This document shows positions 1-6,386 of a stretch of DNA of 8,791 nt, piece after piece (the first letter of the stretch is position 1; every line of letters starts with the position of its first letter). The stretch is from Alphaproteobacteria bacterium (GTDB taxonomy: Bacteria; Pseudomonadota; Alphaproteobacteria; VGEJ01): assembly GCA_016869335.1 (NCBI GenBank), contig VGEJ01000090.1, forward strand, positions 1 through 8,791, given 5' to 3'. Both the position numbers and the translations under genes were made by a program. The notes below the pieces were generated by a model that did not search any database, was not told the origin of the DNA, and worked only from the letters and a program-made list of their open reading frames with translations.

Positions 1-596
1 CGCCGTTGGGACCCATGGACGGGGCTGGGCGGAAGGCCTCGCGCTCGATCGCCTCGATCAGTCCTGCGATGGCAACGGCGATCAGAGCGGCTGGAACGAG
101 GGCTCCATTGAGGGCGCCGAAGGCGCTGCCGCCCTCGCCGCGCCACCCGAGCGCGAGATTCGCCGCCAGCAGCGAAACCAGGATCACGGTCGTCGCCGGC
201 CAGAACAGAAGTCGGAGCAGTGCGCCGCTTGCCAGGAGAATGACCGACAGGAGCGCCGTGTCCAAGGGCTCGTGCGGCCGGACCAGCAGTCCGATCGCCA
301 GCGCATCGGCGGTGCCGGTGAACGCTGCCAGCCAGAGGATCGGCTGCGCGTGGCGGCGGACGAAGGGGGCGAACGTCAACCAGAAGACCGCAAACAGGAC
401 GAGGCAGTACGCCAGGCGGAGCGCCAGTCCCTCCACGACGGCCGCCCCCCTCGGCAAGATCGCCGAACAACGGCACCGCGTAAGCGACGATCAAGACCGG
501 GAGGAGCCCGCGCAGATAGGGCACGATGCGCGCGGCATGGTGGCGGCGAAACGCGGCCTCGGCCTCGTCGTCGAAGCGATGAAACGGGGAAGCCAT
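1..596 (-). CDS. Multi-pass membrane protein, N-terminal part, with apparent frameshift; 3' end beyond the window
   Basis: I do not recognise the exact family. From the ATG at 596 the frame gives 49 residues (a charged start MASPFHRFDDEAEAAFRR, then a first membrane helix about residues 29-47) up to a run of six G. After the run this frame becomes Arg/Pro-rich junk, while the frame one base over becomes strongly hydrophobic to the window edge. With five G instead of six the two halves join as one protein of at least about 198 residues with about six membrane helices and a charged turn (IEAIEREAFRP) after the last. A cytoplasmic start, six helices, then a charged linker is typical of sensor domains ahead of cyclase, GGDEF or kinase domains; that is inference, since no such domain is inside the window. 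It is divergent from the hydrolase at 802. No clear ribosome-binding site precedes the ATG. Alternative: a separate gene starting at GTG 436. Confidence 0.6.
   Translation of the reverse strand, partial: MASPFHRFDDEAEAAFRRHHAARIVPYLRGLLPVLIVAYAVPLFGDLAEGGGRRGGTGAPPGVLPRPVCGLLVDVRPLRPPPRAADPLAGSVHRHRRCAGDRTAGPAARALGHGAPVGHSPGKRRTAPTSVLAGDDRDPGFAAGGESRARVARRGRQRLRRPQWSPRSSRSDRRCHRRTDRGDRARGLPPSPVHGSQR
445..450 (-). other. G6 homopolymer where the reading frame shifts
   Basis: On the minus strand six G follow GCCGA. Upstream, frame A encodes a plausible membrane helix; downstream, only the +1 frame does. Losing one G would give AEGAAVVEGL across the joint. Explanations are a sequencing or assembly indel, a real inactivating mutation, or slippage. 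The G-run also resembles a Shine-Dalgarno sequence 8 bases before GTG at 436. Confidence 0.6.
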
Positions 597-637
597 GCCG
601 CGCTACGCTGTGTGTTCAGATTCGGTGGTTCGGAGGC

Positions 638-655
638 GACCGGTTACCACCGGTC
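638..655. repeat. Inverted repeat, 7-bp arms, in divergent intergenic region
   Basis: GACCGGT (638-644) and ACCGGTC (649-655) are exact reverse complements separated by TACC. The repeat lies between the divergent membrane-protein and hydrolase genes and overlaps the possible -35 element at 644-649, so it could be a regulator-binding site. The arm contains the self-complementary ACCGGT. No other evidence for function. Confidence 0.45.
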
Positions 656-672
656 CGGGAGGAGCCTAGAAA
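644..672 (+). promoter_or_regulatory. Possible sigma-70 type promoter for the metallo-hydrolase
   Basis: TTACCA (644-649) and TAGAAA (667-672) are 17 bases apart, each matching 4 of 6 consensus positions. This would give a leader of about 120 bases before the ATG at 802. The match is modest and could be chance. The rest of the 597-801 gap holds no gene I can support; a 31-codon ORF at 698-793 lacks a convincing ribosome-binding site. Confidence 0.3.
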
Positions 673-801
673 TACGCGTGCAGCAGCCGAACCCGCCATG
701 ACAGGGACCACAGTCCGCGGGCGCGCTATCGTCCCGGTTCGGCGCGGCTGTGAGCGGCATCACCGGCTGCGGCCCGCCGGGGCGCGGCGTTAGGGTTACG
801 C

Positions 802-1701
802 ATGAGCATCCTGTTTCGGCGCAAGCTTAGCTTCGAGTATGGTGCCATCGCCAGTCTTTCACCGCTGGTCCGCCGCATCGTGGCGCGCAACCCCTCGCCG
901 TTCACGCTCTATGGCACGGGAACCTACATCGTCGGGCGCGGCCAGGTCGCGGTGATCGATCCGGGGCCCGATCTCGCGCCGCACGTGGTGGCGTTGACCC
1001 GGGCGCTCGACGGCGAGACGGTGACCCACATTCTGGTGACGCACACGCACCGCGACCACTCGCCCGCCGCCGCCGCCTTGCGACGCATGACCGGAGCGCC
1101 GACCGCCGGCTTCGGCCCGCATCGCGCGCTCGGGCCGGGTGAGGATGCCGTGGAGGAAGGCGCGGACTACGACTTCCGGCCCGACCTGGTTCTCGCCGAT
1201 GGCGCGCTGGTGCGCGGCTCGGGGTGGTCGATCGAGGCCGTGCACACTCCCGGCCACACCGCGAACCACCTCTGCTTCGCGTTGCGCGAGGAGCGGCTCT
1301 TGTTCTGTGGCGATCACGTGATGGCATGGTCGACCACCGTGATAGCGCCGCCCGACGGCGACATGGCTGCCTACCGAGCGAGCCTGCGCACGCTGCTCGA
1401 CCGCACCGAGGTGCGGCTGTGGCCGACCCACGGCCCGGCCGTCGAGGAACCGGCGCGGCACGTGCGCGCCCTCCTCGCCCATCGCGCCGACCGCGAGGCG
1501 GCGATCCTGGCCTGCGTGGCGCGCGGGGTGGGCACGATTCCGGCCATGGTCGAGGAGATCTATCGCGACACGCCGCGCACGCTTCACGCTGTCGCGGCGC
1601 GCTCGGTCCACGCCCATCTGATCGAGCTGGTCGCGACCGGCCGCGTGACCTGCGATGGCCAGCCCGCGCTGTCGGCGCGTTACGCGGTCGGCAAGATGTA
1701 G
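802..1701 (+). CDS. Metallo-beta-lactamase-fold hydrolase, LACTB2-like
   Basis: 299 aa. The dinuclear zinc site is complete: THTHRDH at 80-86 (H81, H83, D85, H86), PGHT with H152, GDH with D171, and PTHG with H210. The N-terminal third carries the usual beta-strand with DPG (53-55) before the metal motif. Residues from about 215 on (charged helices, then IPAMVEEIY and the VHAHLIEL segment) fit the C-terminal winged-helix extension of the LACTB2-like group, members of which have been described as nucleases or thioester/ester hydrolases; the substrate here is unknown. No signal peptide, so cytoplasmic. AGGG at 792-795 lies 6 bases before the ATG. It is transcribed divergently from the membrane-protein gene, and its last 22 bases overlap the 3' end of the acyl-CoA ligase on the other strand. 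The family is secure, the substrate is not. Confidence 0.92.
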   Translation: MSILFRRKLSFEYGAIASLSPLVRRIVARNPSPFTLYGTGTYIVGRGQVAVIDPGPDLAPHVVALTRALDGETVTHILVTHTHRDHSPAAAALRRMTGAPTAGFGPHRALGPGEDAVEEGADYDFRPDLVLADGALVRGSGWSIEAVHTPGHTANHLCFALREERLLFCGDHVMAWSTTVIAPPDGDMAAYRASLRTLLDRTEVRLWPTHGPAVEEPARHVRALLAHRADREAAILACVARGVGTIPAMVEEIYRDTPRTLHAVAARSVHAHLIELVATGRVTCDGQPALSARYAVGKM

Positions 1702-3308
1702 TCGCGATACTGCGCGCGGAGCTGCGACTTGATGAGCTTGCCGGTGCCGGTGTGGGGCAGCTCAGGCACCACGAGCACCTCGTCCGGCAGCCACCAGTTC
1801 GGCACCCGGCCCGCGAGATAAGCGAGCATCTGCGGCTTGTCGATGGTGCGACCGGCCGCGGGCACCACCAGCAGCAGCGGACGCTCGTCCCACTTCGGGT
1901 GCTTCACCGCGACCACGCATGCCTCGCGCACCGCCGGGTGGCCAACCGCCAGGTTCTCGATCTCTATCGAGCTGATCCACTCACCGCCCGACTTGATCAG
2001 GTCCTTGGCCCGGTCGACGACCTGCATGTAGCCCTGCGCGTCGATCGTGGCGACGTCTCCGGTGTTGAACCAGCCATCGTCAAAGGCCTCGCCGCCCTCG
2101 TCCTTATAGTAGGCCTGACAGACCCACGGCCCGCGCGCCCACAAGTTGCCGAAGGTCTTGCCGTCGTGCGCAAGCGCGCGGCCAGCATCGTCGGTGATCT
2201 TGAGCTCGACGCCACAGACCGCACGGCCCTGCTTCTCCTGGATCGCGAAGCGCTCCGCCGCCGGCAACTCGGCCATGCCGGGCTTGAACGCGCACACCGT
2301 ACCGAGCGGACTCATCTCGGTCATGCCCCAAGCGTGCAGCATGTGCACACCATGATCGACCTCGAAGGCCTCGATCATCGCCCGCGGCACCGCCGAGCCG
2401 CCGCACACCACACGCTCCAGGGTGGAGAAGCGCTCGCCGCTCTCGCGCATGTGGCCAAGCACGCCGAGCCAGACGGTCGGCACACCCGCGCTCATCGTCA
2501 CCCGCTCCGCCTCCATCAACTCGTGGAGGCTCGCGCCATCGAGCTTCGGGCCGGGCAGCACCAGTTTCGCGCCGGTCATCGCGGCGGCGTAGGGAATACC
2601 CCAGGCGTTGACGTGAAACATCGGCACCACCGGTAGGATGCTGTCGCGGCACGAGATCGCGAGCGCGTCGACGCTGCAGGCGGCGTAGGCGTGCAACACC
2701 GTCGAGCGATTCTGATAGACCACGCCCTTCGGGTGCCCGGTGGTGCCCGAGGTGTAGCACATCGACGACGCGGTGCGCTCATCGAGGGGGGGCCAGGGAC
2801 GGGTGTCGGGCTGCCCCGCCAGCAGCGTCTCGTAGCACAGCGCGCCCGGCAGTGTGGTCGCTGGCATATGGGCCGCATCCGTCATGATGACGTAGGCCTT
2901 GACGGTGTCGAGGCTCGGCGCCAGCGCCTCGGCGAGCGGCACGAAAGTGAGATCGAGGAACAGGCACGTGTCGGCGGCGTGGTTGAGGATGTAGGCGAGC
3001 TGATCGGGAAACAGCCGCGGGTTCATGGTGTGCAGGACGGCGCCCATGCCGGATACCCCGTAGTAGAGCTCGAGGTGGCGGTAGCCGTTCCACGCCAGCG
3101 TCGCGACCCGGTCACCCGGAGCGATCCCGAGATGGCGGTCGAGCGCGTGGGCGAGCTGCTTGGCCCGGCGCGCGAGCGCCGCATAGCTGTAGCGGTGGAT
3201 GGGCCCTTCAACGCTGCGCGAGACAATCTCGCGCTCGCCATGGTTACGCGCTGCGTGCTCGATCAAGGACGAGACGAGCAGCGGCCGATCCATCATCGAA
3301 CCGAGCAT
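1680..3308 (-). CDS. AMP-forming acyl-CoA ligase, AlkK/DmdB-like (medium/long-chain fatty acid or 3-methylthiopropionate type)
   Basis: 542 aa, full length for the ANL superfamily. It activates a carboxylic acid with ATP to an acyl-adenylate and then transfers it to CoA. Visible motifs: the phosphate loop YTSGTTGHPKG at 185-195, AWGMTE at 326-331, TGD with D418, the hinge segment DRAKDLIKSGGEW at 432-444, and the C-terminal catalytic lysine K524 in TGTGK. The opening (MMDRPLL, SSLIEHAA, VEGPIHRY) and VPMFHVNAWG (228-237) are typical of the AlkK/DmdB branch, annotated as medium- or long-chain fatty-acid or methylthiopropionate ligases; the acid cannot be decided here. The start is set by AAGGAGG (3315-3321), 6 bases before the ATG at 3308; a start 17 codons further upstream has no such site. 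It is divergent from the aminotransferase and overlaps the hydrolase tail at 1680-1701. Confidence 0.95.
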   Translation of the reverse strand: MLGSMMDRPLLVSSLIEHAARNHGEREIVSRSVEGPIHRYSYAALARRAKQLAHALDRHLGIAPGDRVATLAWNGYRHLELYYGVSGMGAVLHTMNPRLFPDQLAYILNHAADTCLFLDLTFVPLAEALAPSLDTVKAYVIMTDAAHMPATTLPGALCYETLLAGQPDTRPWPPLDERTASSMCYTSGTTGHPKGVVYQNRSTVLHAYAACSVDALAISCRDSILPVVPMFHVNAWGIPYAAAMTGAKLVLPGPKLDGASLHELMEAERVTMSAGVPTVWLGVLGHMRESGERFSTLERVVCGGSAVPRAMIEAFEVDHGVHMLHAWGMTEMSPLGTVCAFKPGMAELPAAERFAIQEKQGRAVCGVELKITDDAGRALAHDGKTFGNLWARGPWVCQAYYKDEGGEAFDDGWFNTGDVATIDAQGYMQVVDRAKDLIKSGGEWISSIEIENLAVGHPAVREACVVAVKHPKWDERPLLLVVPAAGRTIDKPQMLAYLAGRVPNWWLPDEVLVVPELPHTGTGKLIKSQLRAQYRDYILPTA

Positions 3309-3314
3309 GACGCA

Positions 3315-3321
3315 CCTCCTT
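3315..3321 (-). promoter_or_regulatory. Strong ribosome-binding site fixing the ligase start
   Basis: AAGGAGG on the minus strand ends 6 bases before the ATG at 3308. It supports MLGSMMDRP as the N-terminus and argues against the in-frame ATG 51 bases further upstream. Confidence 0.85.
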
Positions 3322-3339
3322 GCCGCCAGCAGGCTCGGA

Positions 3340-3353
3340 CATCGGCCGCGATG
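3340..3353. repeat. Short inverted repeat between divergent ligase and aminotransferase genes
   Basis: CATCG and CGATG flank GCCG. It lies 32-45 bases upstream of the ligase ATG and upstream of the probable aminotransferase promoter, a suitable place for a shared operator. Five-base arms in GC-rich DNA are weak evidence. Confidence 0.25.
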
Positions 3354-3373
3354 ATGCAAGTCCGCCCCGCGAT

Positions 3374-3402
3374 TTGCCAGTCGGGCTCCGCTCTCCTAGA
3401 GT
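3374..3402 (+). promoter_or_regulatory. Probable sigma-70 type promoter for the aminotransferase/SMP-30 pair
   Basis: TTGCCA (3374-3379, 5 of 6 to the -35 consensus) and TAGAGT (3397-3402, 4 of 6 to the -10) are separated by exactly 17 bases. Transcription would start near 3409, about 20 bases before the ATG at 3431. I found no equally good promoter in the leftward direction for the ligase. Confidence 0.5.
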
Positions 3403-3430
3403 GGCTCGAACCGCAAACGGAGACCCGCGC

Positions 3431-4831
3431 ATGACCCAGCGCACCATGAGCCGACAGAACTCGACCGCGAACCGCGATCTGGCGAGCGTCCTGCATCCCT
3501 ATACGAATCTCGTGCGCCATCGCCGCCGCGGCCCGTTCATCGTCACCGGCGGCAAGGGCGTCTACATCTGGGACGAGAACGGCAGGCAGTACCTCGAGGG
3601 GCTGGCCGGGCTGTGGTGCGCAGGGCTGGGCTACAACGAGGAGGCGCTGATCGAGGCCGCAATCAAGCAGATGCGCGCGATGCCGACATACCACAGCTTC
3701 GTCGGCAAGACGACGCTGCCGATCATCGGGCTCGCCGAGAAGATCCTGGAAATCTTTCCCCGGCCGATGGGCAAGGTGTTTTTCGCCAACTCGGGCTCGG
3801 AGGCAAACGACACCCAGATCAAGCTGGTCTGGTACTACAACAACGCGCTCGGCCGCCCGCACAAGAAGAAGATCATCTCGCGCCGCGGAGCCTATCACGG
3901 CGTGACGCTCGGCGCGGGCAGCCTCACCGGCATGCCGATCAACCACACCGCCTTCGATCTACCGATCGCCGGCATCCTGCACACCGACTGCCCACACCAC
4001 TACCGCTACGCGGAGCCGGACGAGAGCGAAGAGGACTTCGCGACCAGACTCACCGGGAATCTCGAGAAGCTGATCCTGGCCGAGGGGCCGGACACGGTGG
4101 CGGCGTTCATCGCCGAGCCGGTCATGGGCGCGATCGGCGCCGTGCCGCCGCCGCGCACCTACTTCGAGAAGGTCCAGGCGATCCTGCGCAAGTACGACAT
4201 TCTGTTCATCGTTGATGAAGTGATCTGCGGCTTCGGGCGGACCGGCAACATGTTCGCCACCGAGACTTACGACCTGCAGCCCGACTCGGTGAGCTTCGCC
4301 AAGATGCTCTCGGCCGCCTACATGCCGATCTCGGCAGTGATGGTCTCGCAGCAGATCTATGATGTCATTGCCGACGAGAGCAACAAGCTTGGCACCTTCG
4401 CCCACGGCTTCACCTACTCCGGTCACCCGGTCGCCGCCGCTGTGGCGCTGCGGGCGATCGAGCTGATTGAGGAGCGCGACATCGTCGGCCATGTCCGCGC
4501 CGTGGCGCCGCGGTTCCAGAGACGGCTCCACTCCTACGCCAGCCATCCGCTGATCGGCGAGGCGCGCGGCGTCGGGCTGATGGGCGGCCTCGAAATCGTC
4601 GCCGACAAGGCGACCAAGGCATCGTTCTCGCCGGCCGGCAGCGCCCCGTTCTATCTCACGCTCCGCGCCGAGGAGCACGGCCTGATCGCGCGGCCGCTGA
4701 GCGAGGCCAACTGCTTCGCCCCGCCGCTGATCATCACCGAGCGCGAGATCGACGAGCTGTTCGACCGCTACGAGCGCTCGCTCGATGACACCTACGCCTG
4801 GGTCAAGTCCGGCTGTCCGGCCCACGAATAG
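3431..4831 (+). CDS. Class III (omega) PLP-dependent aminotransferase
   Basis: 466 aa. It should move an amino group from an amine or omega-amino acid to a keto acid such as pyruvate, using PLP in the cytoplasm. Visible: GLAGLWC at 57-63 (substrate-pocket region), phosphate-binding NSGSEAND at 120-127, the ring-stacking Y155 in AYHG, D262 in VDEV that pairs with the PLP nitrogen, the Schiff-base lysine K291 in SFAKMLSAAY, and FTYSGHP at 327-333. The segment YYNNALGRPHKKKII is typical of the omega-amino acid/amine:pyruvate branch (polyamine, beta-alanine, taurine and similar). The donor cannot be assigned. The ATG at 3431 is chosen because GGAG at 3419-3422 sits 8 bases before it; the frame stays open 37 codons upstream, but those lie in the promoter region and read as non-coding. 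It is followed 12 bases later by the SMP-30 gene. Confidence 0.95.
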   Translation: MTQRTMSRQNSTANRDLASVLHPYTNLVRHRRRGPFIVTGGKGVYIWDENGRQYLEGLAGLWCAGLGYNEEALIEAAIKQMRAMPTYHSFVGKTTLPIIGLAEKILEIFPRPMGKVFFANSGSEANDTQIKLVWYYNNALGRPHKKKIISRRGAYHGVTLGAGSLTGMPINHTAFDLPIAGILHTDCPHHYRYAEPDESEEDFATRLTGNLEKLILAEGPDTVAAFIAEPVMGAIGAVPPPRTYFEKVQAILRKYDILFIVDEVICGFGRTGNMFATETYDLQPDSVSFAKMLSAAYMPISAVMVSQQIYDVIADESNKLGTFAHGFTYSGHPVAAAVALRAIELIEERDIVGHVRAVAPRFQRRLHSYASHPLIGEARGVGLMGGLEIVADKATKASFSPAGSAPFYLTLRAEEHGLIARPLSEANCFAPPLIITEREIDELFDRYERSLDDTYAWVKSGCPAHE

Positions 4832-4835
4832 GAGG
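4830..4835 (+). promoter_or_regulatory. Ribosome-binding site overlapping the upstream stop codon
   Basis: AGGAGG begins inside the aminotransferase stop TAG (4829-4831) and ends 8 bases before the ATG at 4844. This fixes the SMP-30 start and suggests translational coupling of the two genes. Confidence 0.8.
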
Positions 4836-4843
4836 CGGCGGCG

Positions 4844-5719
4844 ATGGATGCGGTGCGTTGCGTGCTCGACGCGGGCTGCACGCTGGGCGAGGGACCGGTG
4901 TGGGACGGGCGCGAGCAAGCACTCTATTTCACCGACATCCTGGGCAAGACGCTCAACCGCTTCGACCCCGCCAGCAGTGAGCATAAGGTCTGGGCGCTCC
5001 CCGAACACATCAGTTGCTTCGGGCTGCGCGCGGCGGGCGGGGCCGTCGTGGCGCTGCGCACCGGCATCCACTTCTTCGATCTGGAAGCCGGCGCGCTGAC
5101 GCCCTGGGTCGATCCGGAAGAGGCCGACCCTCGCACCCGCTTCAGCGATGGCAAAGTCGACCGCCAGGGCCGCTTCTGGGCCGGCACCATGCCGTACACC
5201 GACTTCTCGCCGATCTGCAGCCTCTACCGGTTCGATCCCGACCGCAGTTGGCGCAAGATGCAGGACGGCCTGATCATCGCCAACGGCATCGGCTGGAGCC
5301 CTGACGGGCGGACGATGTACCACACCGATTCGCTGGTGTGGCGGATCTACGCCTACGATTTCGAGGCGGTGAGCGGAACGATCAGCAACCGCCGTGTGTT
5401 CGTCGAGGTGCCCAAGGAGCACGGCGTGCCCGATGGCCTGACCGTCGACGCGGAGAGCTGCGTGTGGAGCGCCCAGTTCGACGGCTGGCGGGTGGTGCGC
5501 TACACGCCCGAGGGGGCCATCGAGCGCACCGTGATGATGCCGGTGCAGCGACCGACGAGCTGCATGTTCGGCGGCCCCGACCTCGATGTTCTCTACGTTA
5601 CTTCGGGCGGGCGCGGGGCGAGTGAACGTGGCGAGTTCCGGCAATCGCCCCACGACGGCGGGCTGTTCGCGTTCTCACCCGGCGTGCGCGGCCTGCCCGA
5701 GACGCGCTTCGCCGGCTAG
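4844..5719 (+). CDS. SMP-30/gluconolactonase/LRE family hydrolase
   Basis: 291 aa, the usual size of a six-bladed beta-propeller of this family, which opens sugar or other lactones using one divalent metal. The expected metal ligands are present: E16 in LGEGPVW, N147 in IANGIGWSPDG, and D197 in VPDGLT. The blade motifs DGKVDRQGRFWAGTM (102-116) and YVTSGG (251-256) are also typical. In the animal homologue an Arg and an Asn in an RFND segment contact the substrate; here it reads RFSD (99-102), so the Asn is replaced by Ser, hinting at a different substrate. No signal peptide, so cytoplasmic. It starts 12 bases after the aminotransferase stop and is probably co-transcribed with it. The family is certain; sugar lactonase activity is not. 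Its stop lies 1 base from the stop of the convergent LysE-type gene. Confidence 0.93.
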   Translation: MDAVRCVLDAGCTLGEGPVWDGREQALYFTDILGKTLNRFDPASSEHKVWALPEHISCFGLRAAGGAVVALRTGIHFFDLEAGALTPWVDPEEADPRTRFSDGKVDRQGRFWAGTMPYTDFSPICSLYRFDPDRSWRKMQDGLIIANGIGWSPDGRTMYHTDSLVWRIYAYDFEAVSGTISNRRVFVEVPKEHGVPDGLTVDAESCVWSAQFDGWRVVRYTPEGAIERTVMMPVQRPTSCMFGGPDLDVLYVTSGGRGASERGEFRQSPHDGGLFAFSPGVRGLPETRFAG

Positions 5720-5720
5720 C

Positions 5721-6338
5721 TCACGGCTCGATGACGGCGACCCGGGCCCCGAGGGCGATCAAGAGCGCGCCGAACACGACGTTGACCACCCTCTGGCTGC
5801 TTTCGAGCGCGTTCCTCACGAGGTGAGAGTCGAGCGCATAGACGAAGCAGAGCCAGAATGAGCCGCTGATCGCCATCATGACGACGATCAGAACGAGCAT
5901 GGCGCTGATCGACGTTCCCGGCGTGATCACCACGGTGAAGACGCCGAGGTAGAAGAGCGCTTCCTTGACGTTGAGGATGTTGTTGATGAAGCCCTGGACG
6001 AACCACGACCGCCCCGCCGTGCCCGCTTGTGCCGGCTGCGGCCCGGCCGGCATCGCCGCCGAACGCAGGCTGATGAGACCGATGTAGATGAGATACGCGG
6101 CGCCGGCATACCGGAGGATCGTGAAGGCAAGGGCGCTTTCCGAGATCAGCCACCCGATCCCGACCGCACAGTACGTAATATGGACGAGGTTGCCGAGGAG
6201 GATGCCCGATGAGGTATTGAGCCCGGCGGCACGCCCCCCCCCGACGATGGTGTTGCGCATGACGATGACGATGTCGGGTCCCGGGCTGAGCATGACCAGG
6301 AACGTGAGCCCGGCGACGACGAGGATTTGATCGACCAT
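5721..6338 (-). CDS. LysE/RhtB family amino-acid exporter
   Basis: 205 aa, the normal length, almost entirely hydrophobic with about six membrane helices. The family signature SPGPD is at 18-22, followed by the conserved N-terminal stretch with GGGRAAGLNTSSG and the GN at 49-50. The second-half motif usually read as GF..N..NPK appears as GFINNILNVK (116-125), with Val in place of Pro. Members export amino acids (lysine, threonine, homoserine and others) or related small molecules using the proton gradient; the substrate cannot be told. No strong ribosome-binding site precedes the ATG at 6338. It lies 48 bases downstream of glnA on the same strand, so it may be read through from the nitrogen-regulated operon. 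It ends 1 base from the convergent SMP-30 stop. A run of nine G (6234-6242) lies inside the gene in the correct frame. Confidence 0.92.
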   Translation of the reverse strand: MVDQILVVAGLTFLVMLSPGPDIVIVMRNTIVGGGRAAGLNTSSGILLGNLVHITYCAVGIGWLISESALAFTILRYAGAAYLIYIGLISLRSAAMPAGPQPAQAGTAGRSWFVQGFINNILNVKEALFYLGVFTVVITPGTSISAMLVLIVVMMAISGSFWLCFVYALDSHLVRNALESSQRVVNVVFGALLIALGARVAVIEP

Positions 6339-6359
6339 GCCGGCGTCTCGTTGCCATCG

Positions 6360-6377
6360 GCGGACGCGCTGGTCCGC
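6360..6377 (-). terminator. Hairpin after glnA, possible weak terminator or attenuator
   Basis: GCGGAC and GTCCGC form a perfect 6-bp GC-rich stem around a 6-base loop, starting 9 bases after the glnA stop. No U-run follows on the minus strand, so it is not a canonical intrinsic terminator. It could stabilise the glnA 3' end or reduce read-through into the LysE-type gene. Confidence 0.3.
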
Positions 6378-6386
6378 GTTCTCACC

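Noticed and set aside
6..793. Long open frames on the plus strand over 6-701 and 272-793.
   Set aside because: Arg/Ser/Ala/Gln-rich translations with no fold-like pattern; they are antisense to the hydrophobic minus-strand gene and run into the intergenic region. High GC makes stop codons rare.
698..793. A 31-codon ORF just before the metallo-hydrolase, possibly a leader peptide.
   Set aside because: No ribosome-binding site at a suitable distance, Arg-rich sequence without a regulatory-codon pattern, and no attenuator structure.
1224..2636. 470-codon plus-strand open frame spanning the hydrolase 3' half and the ligase.
   Set aside because: His/Arg-rich composition typical of a shadow frame; it is overlapped by two genes with complete catalytic motifs.
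3320..3430. N-terminal extension of the aminotransferase by 37 codons to the ATG at 3320.
   Set aside because: It would overlap the ligase ribosome-binding site and the predicted promoter, reads as Pro/Arg-rich junk, and has no ribosome-binding site; the ATG at 3431 has one.
3959..5653. 564-codon minus-strand open frame opposite the aminotransferase and SMP-30 genes.
   Set aside because: It spans two clear genes and the gap between them in antisense, with no recognisable motif and Arg/His/Gly-rich composition.
5717..5723. A bidirectional terminator between the convergent SMP-30 and LysE-type genes.
   Set aside because: Only one base separates the two stops and I found no clear stem with a U-run on either side.
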